Source: Lutraria lutraria
Lineage: Eukaryota; Mollusca; Bivalvia; Venerida; Mactridae
Length of the DNA stretch: 64,000 bases
Direction: 5' to 3'
Assembly (NCBI GenBank): GCA_964023205.1
Contig: OZ026845.1
Coordinates: 10,116,001-10,180,000 of the forward strand
Shown here: positions 12,901-24,900 of the stretch, piece by piece
Layout of the letters: each line of letters opens with the position of its first letter
How positions within the stretch are numbered: the stretch's first letter is position 1
Program-made: the position numbers and the translations under genes
Notes under the pieces: generated by a model
What the model was told of the DNA's origin: nothing
What the model saw: the letters and a program-made list of their open reading frames with translations, nothing else
Databases searched by the model: none

Positions 12901-15900
12901 GAACATTGACAATAACTTGGATGTCTAAACATAGGACATTGACAATAACCTGGATGTCTAAAGATACATAGGACATTCCCAATAACCTGGATGTCTAAAC
13001 ATTTGACATGGACAATAACCTGGATGTCTAAACATAGGACATTGACAATAACCTGGATGTCTAAACATAGGACATTGCCAATAACCTGGATGTCTAAACA
13101 TAGGACATTGACAATAACCTGGATGTCTAAACATAGGACATTGACAATAACCTGGATGTCTAAACATTTGCCATTGACAATAACCTGGACGTCTAAACAT
13201 ACATAGGACATTGACAATAACCTGGATATCTAAACATAGAACATTGACAAAAAATCGGATGTTTAAATATATGGCATTGACAATAAACCTATAACACAGT
13301 CAATAACCTGGACGTATATACATAAGGCATTGACAATTTACGTTTGCAAACTAATACGTACATACGGTATGTTAACTAATGTAACAACTACATGGCTCTA
13401 CCTACCATACAACACCATTGAGGCTCGTCTAGTTCCTAGTAAATTCTCAGCTTCACAAATATACTCCCCGTAATCATCTCGGTCAATGAAAACAATCTCT
13501 AAAGTAAGGGTCACTGTATTGTGCTTCCTTGAATACAATTCGAGTCTGTGTTTAAAACCATGCGTGATCACGGCGCCGTTTTTCAGCCATCTGATGCTTG
13601 CACGTGGGTATGACGTCACACTACATTCTAAGATAGTATCCTTCCCTCGAGATTGTCCCAATCTTGTGTTTAATAACTTGACAATCGGTACGTCTATGTA
13701 AAAATAAACATGAACATTAATTGTACATACGCCAACAATAAGGCGTAAACAAGAATCGTTTGTTTCTGGTTAGGCTACTTGAGCTACCCTATTTTATATA
13801 TAGTATAGTGTCTATTACTAGTTTGGGTAAAACTGGCCATTTGATTGCCTAATGGTGATATCCGTCATTTTGATTGGTCAGTCATTGGAATGGCTATTCG
13901 TCGCGTAACCTGGATGGATAGATAAGAAAGTCATACAGGCATTGCTCTGTGATGTTGACCTAGATAAGTTGTTGTGGCATATAATATCGGAAAACGTTAT
14001 TTGAAGTTCAATGTGGTTGTATCATAGCAGATTATGGTGAAATTTGGTAGTATTTAGGGTATATTTGATTTGATTGATGTATGGTATGGTTTTACCATGT
14101 GCTTGTGAACTATATACATGCATTTATTCATTTGTCAAATACTCATGATTGTCAATATATGTGTATTATTTTTAATTTGTACATATGTTATACTCTCCAT
14201 AATGGAGGAATGAATACAATATCCTGTCAATATCCTTTATGAAAAAAGTAACTCCATACAAAAAACCTAAACCAATGTTTCTTGTAATTCGTCTACCTAC
14301 AGCGTTCCGTTATAGTTTTCTTGTTATCTTTCATTTGGCCATCCACTTTTTCACTTTTTTACCTTCCCACACGCTTTTCAAGAGCAAAAATAAATACAAA
14401 AATTCCCGACCTACAAAATATACCTACCCATTTTTAATGAGAGTGTAACCAGAAACGAAATATTTTTTAGTCTAAATGAATCCTGTGAATATGTAAATAA
14501 GAAATGGATTCCCATTTTGTTCATTCCACCTAAAGACTGTTTTCAATGAGCATATTATTGAATCTTATCTTCTGTACGACATTGAAATATAAACACCAAT
14601 ACTGAGAATTCATTGCTTACTTAAATTACCTACTAAATATCAATGTTCACAAATTATTACATTCCTACGACCATTTACTGAACAAATATAACTCTTCATT
14701 AAAAAATACTTTAGAATGTAGGTGTGGGTAATCTAGTGTAAAACTACCACGAAGTATAGAAATAGTGTATCAACATTATCATCATTTAATGTACTAAACT
14801 GAGCTTGTCTAAATTACTTCTTATTGCCGTGGGTTTAACACCGTTTGTCACATATATTTCAGTCATATATATATAATTATATATATATATACGCTGATCG
14901 GTACAGCTAACTAGTTTTCACAGACTGTGATCTAACTATTACATACTTACCTTTCCTCAAGGAGACGGCAACTCCTCCACATATGTAGGAAACTCGACAT
15001 TCTTGTCAAATTCTGAAAGAAGGTGATCGGGATTCCAACCCGAACACCGTGTTGCAAGTCCAGCGCACTGACCACTGCACAATGACCGCGGCTAAAACTT
15101 AATATTATTCTTCTTGCTATGATGTATATAAGACCGGAATTAGTGATCTTTATAAGAGGTGGTCGTGTATATCAGGATCTGACTGTATTTTTGGAATACT
15201 TACACTGGACTTGTACTGACATTGCCCTCGTATCGGCACGAGGCACACCATTAAAGGCCACACAAACGTACTCTCCACTTTGAAATCGTTGGATATTACG
15301 TATGAGTAAAGTCTCACCCACGGCGCTCAAATCTGAAAAAGGACCTGTTGTATTTTAGAGCAAATTATTTAAAATTAGGTCAATATTATTACATTAGTAG
15401 ACTATTAGTATTATCAACCAAGCGTATTGTCAACTGTATCACCTCTTCCTCTCACATATATGATTTTATAATTAAGTCTCCACGAAGACCCATACTGAAT
15501 GTGCTTTTTTAACATAACACTTACTAGTACTTCGTCCTTTTTGCTATGAAATGAGTTTAAAGAAAAAATAATTTGAGTTAAGTCCCTTTATGATCACGTG
15601 ACAGAACAAACATGTGGTTGTATTAGTGATAGAGTCATGTGCTTTTTTGACATTGCTGGTAAACTCTAGAATTAATGTAATAGGGTGTAGTATATAATAC
15701 TGTATCACTGGTTCAATAACTTCCTGTATATCCGGATGAGATGGCTGGGATAAGAAGGCTAGATTTCCCACGATTGTCACTCCAGGAAACATAAAGTAAA
15801 GTGACATTAAGTAATACAATTCTGTCTCTATTTCTACCATTGTCTCTTCGTCTGATTAAATTACATAAAGCGACATCTAACACCATCAGTCTAGTAAACG

Positions 15901-18900
15901 AATTATATAAAATAGTATTTGTCTTAATATCAGAACTAAACCAATGGACAAGAGTTCCGCACACCAAAATAAGGATGTCTTAATAAAGTACATGTATGTG
16001 TATCGTAGATGTAGATTGTGTAGGCGTATTTTACTATTGGTTGATCTGCAAAAATGCTGACCAATAAAACTTTCACTCCAGCCACTGTTTAAATATAACT
16101 TAAGATATACAACTTACAAAACTATTTTGGTATTCGTCATGAAAAATTTGCAAACAGCTAAATAACACGGAACCACATATAAGCAATCAATGAATGCTTC
16201 CAGATATCAGTGCTCGCCCCTATAGCCCTTGTCAAATATTAACGCATACTTCGTTAACTATTCATGAATTTTTCAAGAATTATTCATGTTTTCGTGAATT
16301 CCATTTAAAAGGGGTTATGGGTATGAAATCCAAAACCGTCCACACCCATCAGGAGAATGATGTCTTTGACATATATGGTCGCACATCTCTAAATTTGTTG
16401 GAGTATGCCGGCAAACCGTAACAAATAACAGTATACTTACATTCTTTGCTTTCCTTTGCTTCTAGTGGTTTCATAAACCACGTGATGTTTGGTCGAGGAA
16501 TACCTGTTGATTTACAAGACAGGGTCAAATCATGTCCTTCTTTGACGTCTGTATCTCGACTCGATCCTTTGTTTAATATATGAGCGGGCACTGAAACAAA
16601 ACATTAATATACACAAATAAATTAACATGACTTTGTGACATCATAATAATGACGTGATGTTCAACACCATTATTACATACATGTATTGAGAAGCTCAGTT
16701 AATTTACTAGAAGCCTTGACAACAGGGCAGCTGCGCTAGCCCGTACACCGGAATATCGTGGAACGTTTCTTTAGCAGTTCGTGTATTGGATTGTAATCTA
16801 TGGGGTCAAACGTTTTCTTTAAAATTATTTGACATCAAAGCGCAGACGAGACTATTGATTTAATAGAAATTCATGTCACTCCATCCATTTTTTTGCGGTT
16901 TTTTTCTGGGGTGAAATACTTTACTAGAGATTTTTTAAGTCAATGTTTTAAACCACATTCTATTAATGTAGTTAGTATCTATACTTCAGTTATTCTTTCA
17001 TTGGAAAACGCGTGTAAATGTTGTACACATATCATTTTAATGGTTGCATCGTGATACGCAATCGTATCACCCATCAGTATCACAATACGTGTTGTATCGC
17101 ATCGCCAGTGCCCTGACGAGTACATATAGCTTATTGCAGTAAGATTTTTTCGAATTGCGAATTATCACAGGTCAAAGATTTAGACATGACCCAGGCAAGA
17201 CCTTATAGACTTTACAAGAGTGTCTCAAAGATTGTTTAATGTAAATACGTTATGACCTAATATTTATAACAGTAAGCATTGATTTGAGAGTGTTGGGTGT
17301 TGACTGGGCCCAGATACTGATGATAAAAGTATGGATTGTGTTTGAATGGATTTACTTAGTGAATCTCATCTGATGCCTGTGGTATGTATAAAGATAATGA
17401 AACAAATCTTTTAAGGATCACTGAAGCTTTTGACGTTAAACGAATCAACTATTAAAGTATTGTTACATCTCATGTCGTGCAATTGTAGGTTTTTCCAATG
17501 CTGCCAAAATATTATTAACTGGTATTATTCTCTGTCTTATATTCTATCAATTAGTCGTAAGATTTCCAGTTTTAATGCACGTAAGCCTTGAGTGGCTTTC
17601 ATGCAAAAGTGAAGATCAAGTGTTGTTTTAATTATGTTTTTTTTCAAGTGACGTACTTTCTTGAAGAGCCCTGCCAACATGACTTATGAGTAATGACTTT
17701 AATCAAGTATTCCTCACGCCCACATCATCAAAACAATAAAAATATACGTTCGTATAAAAGACCGATAAAATAATGAATCGGAGTTGCCCCTTTCCACACG
17801 AATGTATTATATATAATCATATTTCATTAGACGGGACTCAAGATCTAACTTTGAAATTATTATTTTTTTATCCAGTTGTGTTAAACCGTTAAGACTTCCC
17901 GCTCTAGTATCACTAAGTCATGACATATCGCTTATACTCGTATGTATCGATACTTGAACTTGAAGAAAGTCTGGAAAAATCCTCCCTTTTCTATAAACGT
18001 TTACTTTAATTGATTTTATTGCATGTTTTTTGTTTATTTAATGAACTTACGAAAAGTTGTAATGTATACTGCATTATTTCATTTTACGACAAATGTGTCG
18101 ATTTTCCACATTGATTTGACGTACTTAAAGCCCCATAAGCTTTTTGCTGTAGAAAAATATATTCAAAAACATTTCATTGCTGATATCATCCCAAGATAAT
18201 TATTACCGACGAAAAAGCCCTTTTTCGTCTAAAAACACTCATTTCACTGTGATTTTTGCTTTTGTAAACTTGAAATATGTAGGGCGCGTGACGTCACTTT
18301 ACTACGTGTGCGTAGCATGACTGCGGAAAAACACAGGTGTTCTATAAATAGTATTTATTTCAATGATATTGAAAAAAATAAGATAGTGGTTTCGGAAACA
18401 TTTTTTCACGAGAGGAAAACACACCGGATTCCTCTGTTATAGAACAAACATAAACTATTAGGACCAATACATTTATGAGCTTATGGGACTTTAACGAGCC
18501 ACGAGCTGGAAAAATGTAATATACAGTGCAAGTTCTCCCAAGCAACACCCTTTGGGAGAAGCAAAATTATGTTGTTGTTGTTTCTGTAGGTGAGATTGTT
18601 GCTCTAGGGAGGTTAGATCAATTGTTTATTTATTTATTTATCATTATTCATATTTTAACTATTTCTAAAAACATGGTACATAGGAAATATATTACACAAA
18701 ATGAGCATATACAGCGTTCAAACAAAAATATGTTACTGAATATAAAAATTGAGATTGTAAAATTATTAAAGGTAAATAATATCAGTAAAAAAACGAAACC
18801 ATGTCACAAACGTTAAAATACAAGGATAACACAATAAAGGAAGTAAATCCTTATTTCCAGTGTGGTCCTTTATAAAATTAATGTAAATAACTAAGGAAAC

Positions 18901-21900
18901 AACAACAAATTATATTGCTATGAAAAAAAGAAAAGAAAATGGAATACAAAATCTTAGAGATAATTATCATCACAGAATAGAATTACTATCACGGAATTTA
19001 TATCATTATCTAAGTGTCACCGTGGGTTCAGATATATAACAACATTTGTTCGTTTCTATAACGATGTATTCAGACAAAGACTATATATAAGTCCTTGATT
19101 CAGATGATGATATTGTGGTGAAGAGAGAGAGATAGAAATAGGACCAGGATCAGTGTAGTAATTTTAATAATGTAAAAAGTTATAATAAGTAATAAGAAGA
19201 ATATGATAGACAAGCTGTGAAACAAGTCTTGACTATACCAGAACTAAGCAGGGAGTGCTTAAAACTGGCAAAGGTTAATTTAGACGCGAAGAGAATTATA
19301 GTGCATGATGGGAATAAGTGCACGAGAATATTAGTGAGCATCTCTCATACCAATCAACCATACCTGCATTCATTCACTGATCCGTACAATAAACAACTAA
19401 TCAGTATCCACTTCACTGGTATACAGTTAGGCAGATAAACATACACACTATATAAATAGACACAATACATAACACAGATAGACATGGACATATGGAATTA
19501 ATATAATAAGGGTCAAATGAGACCTGGGTTACACAAGAATTATTGATATTTAAAATGTGTATAAAAACAACCTCAAGCACTAGCAAGCAGATGGGCTTTG
19601 ACTGTGGACTTATACTGAATGAGGCTCGTAACTTCTCTTATATGCTGTGGCATTTCATTCCAGAGGGAGCAACCTTGATAAGCAAATGATCGTTTACCAA
19701 AACCCGTAACCTTGGGTAGACAGAATCTTCCAGTGTTTGTAAATGAATCACTGGAAGCATCAACTGACACTCTGAACCTAGTGGAATAATAATGAACTGA
19801 ACTAAGTGGAATGAAATGCTCATGTAGGTAATCTGGTGCTCTATCACTAGATTTTGAACACATGACACAACATGATTTGATCAACCCTTTTTGAGACAGG
19901 TAACCAGTTCGGCTTGACAAGATTGACTTTGATCAATATGAGCTCTTGCTTCTAGATCTAACACAAATCTGACCATTTTGTTATAAATCTTAAACATGGG
20001 TGAAGCAGATTTTTGGTGATTGGAGACGTAGAGAGACGTTATTTCTTACAACTACATGTAGTTTTAATAAATGAAATAAACAGACTATTTGGAACTGAAT
20101 ATTTAGTATACAACCGTGACGTTTGATTAATTCTCGTTTATACTTCATCACTTTACAAGAGACATTTCCAGTTGAAAATGAAGCTTTTGAAAATTATTTT
20201 TGCAGTAGTTTTAACCACAATTCGTCTAAGAAAATTTCAAACAGATGTCCGTCAAGAAGTGCAGTGGTATTCGGATGAATTAGTTAAATGGTACATTGGA
20301 AAAAAATCATACTATTGTTGAAAAGAGGTTGTTGCTTAAGAGATAGCCGCTCAGGAGATGTTGTATTGTATATTACAAAAATATTTTGAGTAATATTTTG
20401 TAAACTATATTCACTGAAGATAAGAAAATGATATAAAAGAGGTAGTAAGGATCTATTATATTACGCTGCTCTGTTCGAAGTATGAACTTAATTTCAACCG
20501 TTTCTACTTACTTCAGTTTACTAACTGAAATATTCAAATGTCACAAACAGTTACGTTAAAGAAGGAATTAACTTACTAGTTAAATTATAATTCTTATGAT
20601 ATATTGTCTTGATTTCTACCTTAGCAACGAAAAATTGGTTACTTTAATATACTTTCGTGTCAATAAATTGGACTGACTTTGTCGTAAAATGAATCTTTAT
20701 ATATCTTCTGTATTTAACTGTCTCTTACTGAAATCCCTAATGATTTGATCTGNNNNNNNNNNNNNNNNNNNNNNNNNNNNNNNNNNNNNNNNNNNNNNNN
20801 NNNNNNNNNNNNNNNNNNNNNNNNNNNNNNNNNNNNNNNNNNNNNNNNNNNNNNNNNNNNNNNNNNNNNNNNNNNNNNNNNNNNNNNNNNNNNNNNNNNN
20901 NNNNNNNNNNNNNNNNNNNNNNNNNNNNNNNNNNNNNNNNNNNNNNNNNNNNCTAACACGTTTTATCTTTACAGGACTGGTGTTGATCGTGCACATGTAT
21001 TCTCCACTATCATTGTGCTGTACGTGCTCGATTTTCAGATTCCAATCTCCATCATTCGAGGTCTCAACACTTAGACGACGATCTTCTATCACGATCATCT
21101 TCTCATTACTAAATAAAGTCCGCTGTGGGTTCATCCATATGATCTACAATAATAAAATTATATTCAAATACAGTGGATCGCCGTTTTAAAGACCAACAAA
21201 AGATAAAGGCGACTGTGCTCTTACGACTTACTTGTACTGCATTGATACATGCTGTAGATGTTATATTATATATTAAAATGAAGCTTTAAATGAACGCCGC
21301 CTTGTGAACAAAGGTCTGCCTTTATTATCACACATTTGTTGCAATTATTTACACAATATTCCAATTAACCACGTGCTATTTAAGGCCTAATGTGCTATTA
21401 GACCATTTCCCTGTGTCTTTTTGTTTGGTTCTTTTGTGTATAATCTATTTACATCACTTGATATGTTGTTGTTGAAAGAAAATGTATTGCGATGTAAGCC
21501 ACCAGGTTAATAATTGCTCAGTAATTTAACAGTCAAAATTTATATCAATAGAACAACAAAATTACCATTTAACTTAAATTAATAACTTGGATGATTTGAC
21601 TGATTCTATAGCACGAGGATAGATCATAAGTTTTTACGTATAAATATTTCACGAATTTGTCATATCCTGATCAATTAGTATGACACATCTTGAGAAAGAA
21701 CAGATCATGACTGTGAACTTTCTAGACAACCCACGTCCGCGAATGAATCATTTTTTCTCTCTTGCGATTTGAGTAATCATACCACAACTATCCCCTATTT
21801 TTGATACTCGCTCATGTGAACCTAGTGTCAAATTCCTGGGCATCAGATTTATCCGCATTGACTTTTACGCCAATCTCAATAAGTTTAGTTCTATGACAGT

Positions 21901-24900
21901 CACTTGGTAAACTGCTCGTCTTTGGATCTTGGAACACCGTTCATGAGGTGACAATAGGATGAACTTCTATTCATCTGTTCATCCAATCAAATAATTCACT
22001 CTATAACAACGAGAGGAAATGAAGGGAGATAACTCATTGTCATCCAAGCAGACAAATCAAAATGGCGGCGTCTATGGTGTGTTTGAATCTGAAGGAAACC
22101 AGGCCTTTTATCCAAGCAAACCCTTACGCTTAAAGAAGTGTGAATAGGGTATATCGGATATTTTATTAGAATGATGAATATTTATAAAGGAAGGACATCT
22201 TGACGTGACCTCCTATGTTTTTCCAGTTTCAGATTGCGTAGCTTACGTAGCGAAAATGGTGAATCTGAATTTACAGAGATTGCAAATGCATTGGACCAAT
22301 TTTTACCAACTAATATTCTGTTCGAAAGACATTTGTTGCTTATAGTTGCTATCGTTACAGTAGACAGACTTGTCCAGTACTAGGAGTTTTCCATATACAA
22401 AATGTAAGTAGAAAATGATGAATTCATACCAAATACAAAATCTATTACATGCCCTCAAAACTATTCCGAAGTTTGTATTGATGCTGTTATTGAATTCAAC
22501 ATAATGGTGATAAAATATAAACTGTAGGGAAATAACAACCAATAAAACATTATCTTGTTTACAGCTGACAAGTAGGGATCGCGGCAAACAGCGCGCTGCC
22601 AATTAGGGTTTTTGTAGGCAAATGTAATCAAATTTCCAGCTGAAATATTGGATGTGAACTCCCCGACAACTGTATTTGCTCAAAGAAGCTCTGTTGTCAC
22701 AGTCACCGGAATTTTCTCACCAACACAGTGCAGTGCGCAGACGATCGGATACTCCCGCGGGAAATCAGACGCCAAATTAACTCCACGTGCTTGCCACACG
22801 TTCGGTTGTGTTCAGTTTAAAGCAGACAATAGAATATTCACAATAAACAGTATATATAAGTTCTTTCATTTTATTTATGATTAAGAATCTTATCTCTCAC
22901 GAAAGAATTCCTGATAATTTCGGTGTTCTAACGACTGAGCATGCGCAGTAATCAGTTCTTGACAGCTATTCTCTAAATGTCTAACTTTAACATGGCTTTT
23001 CCATTTCATTAATGATATGTTTTTCGTCTAAAATGGGGATCAGATGATTAAATGATTGAAGCAGTCAGTGTCTATAATTAATAACGTCTTCTTCCGTTGA
23101 GTACAAGGGAATTATTTTCAAGTTTACCGTCATTATTGATATTTTGTACAAATTGTTGCTCAACCCGAGCCAGTCACGTCACGCTCTTTTAACGATATTG
23201 GTACTTAAAAGATTGTTTATAACAGAAGCATGTAAACTTTGCATACGTTTTTATTAAATACCTTCACTCATGATAAAATATCAAACTGCTGTTGATGGTA
23301 TCGTGATAGATAATAAAAGTGCACAAATATAGGCCTACAGAACAAATTGGCTTTCTCGATGTCAATGACGTCTGTTGGATCCATATATTTCATAAAAGCA
23401 ACATAAGATCGAAAACTTTCGACTAGGGCAACGAGTTATAGTGTTCGACTGAGGTTTTTTACCTAGACTTTCCTTTGATCGAATATTAGATGGTGCTTAG
23501 TTTGAATATAAAATACAGTTTCTGTGAGTGTGTGACTATTCTATGGAGCACACATCTTCCACTTCTTGACTAGGCGCCGACACAATGTGTGCAATAGAAA
23601 TTCAAAGACTAATTCGCCTACTTCATGAGTGTTACTAGTTAGTTTTTCGTCTAATAACCTATGGCATTTAACCGCTTTCTTTTCTAATACACAATGTACC
23701 AAACTAAGTAGATTGCACTTTGAACAATTAGATATAACAAGAATAGACACAAAAAGAATAAAACAATATAGTTACCTAATGCATTTCTTTATCCACATCT
23801 CGTAAAAATGTTTTCAGATGTTTTTTTCTAATCATTTTTTGTAATATAATTGTAAAAAACTACTGTTCTGCATTTTCTATATGTACTCCGTGACTAGAAC
23901 AACTCTCGGAACGTTTTTATTGCAAGTTAAAGTCAGTTTCACATTTTTCTAGGTAAATTAAGACCTACTTTAAATTTAACATCTAAAAAGTTTAATGGGG
24001 TTTGAAAGAAAATGAAAACATGTGAAGTAGCACTTATACATTGTGTAGCGTTTTGTGGTAGTCCCGTAGGAAGCTAAACTATAGTGTTTGTTATGTAGTA
24101 TGGGAATGTATGTTAATGACATGGTTATGTTTGATTGTCATATGGTAATGTATGTTAATAACATGGTAATCTTTTATTTATTATATGGTAATGTATGTTA
24201 ATAACATGGTAATCTTTTATTTATTATATGGTAATATATGTTAATACCGTTAATACCATGGTTATAAGGTAATGTATGTTAATAACATGGTAATATTTTA
24301 TTGTTATATGGGAATGTATGTTTATAACATGGTCATGTTTGTTTGTTATATGGTACTGTATGCATGTGATAAGGTAATATCTGTTTCTCATGTTATATCG
24401 TAATGTTAGTTTGTCATATGGTAATGTGCTTTTGCCAGTAAATCGTTACATGGTAATATGTGCTTGTTATAAAGTAATTTATGTTTGTTATATGGTAATG
24501 TTTGTTTGTTATATGGTTATCCTTTTTTGTTATATGGTAATGTTTGTATTGTAATGTTTGTATGCTATAATGGTAACGTTTGTATGTAATGTGGTAATGT
24601 TTGTTTGTAATGTGGTAATTTCAATTGCTATATGGTAATGTTTGTTTGTCATATGGTAATACAATATGTTATATGGTAATACAAATACTTGTATGCTATA
24701 TGGTAATGTTTGTATGTTTTATTGTATTACAAATATTTGTATATTATGTGGTAATGTGTGTTTGTTATATAATAATGTTTGTTGGTTTAATTCAGGCACC
24801 ACATATAAAAGATAACTTACCGTATGTTTTCCCTTATATCGAGCATAACATGGTAATACAGCTGTTTGTCCAGCAACAACACGTATAACTTCAAGGGATT

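Larger units (their letters stand above)
3250..13340. repeat. Intronic 33-bp minisatellite, about 300 units, about 10.1 kb
   Basis: Tandem unit on the plus strand: GACATTGACAATAACCTGG then ATGTCTAAACATAG, 33 bp. Variants alter the middle (ataggacattg, gtatgatattg, atttgtcattg, atatgacattg, ataggatattg). A 4-bp-longer 37-bp form has 'catacatagg'. The array edges (3250-3330 and 13240-13340) are more diverged than the centre, as expected if homogenisation is strongest inside. It occupies about 86% of the intron between exon E and exon F. The unit carries a 5-bp inverted pair GACAT...ATGTC. Three of six frames lack stops because 33 is a multiple of 3, so ORFs up to 324 codons appear on both strands; none has family features and the repeat is taken as non-coding. 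Confidence 0.97.
16591..19572. other. Intron B/C, exon C-proximal part
   Basis: No exon seen. It holds a palindrome cluster at 17049-17110 and a truncated MITE at 18524-18617. The rest is AT-rich unique-looking DNA. Confidence 0.5.

Noticed and set aside
3196..13217. Many open frames of 60-324 codons on both strands with 11-residue repeats (MSKHRTLTITW, MFRHPGYCQCP, CLDIQVIVNVL types)
   Set aside because: They follow from a 33-bp unit lacking stops in three frames. Frames are broken wherever a 37-bp unit occurs, and no family motif, start context or splice evidence supports coding.
3250..13340. CRISPR array
   Set aside because: There are no unique spacers between repeats; units abut directly, and the context is an animal gene with introns.
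20697..21134. Single 145-codon frame across the N gap
   Set aside because: The N run has arbitrary length. The right part is exon B of the Ig gene and the left part is most likely intron.
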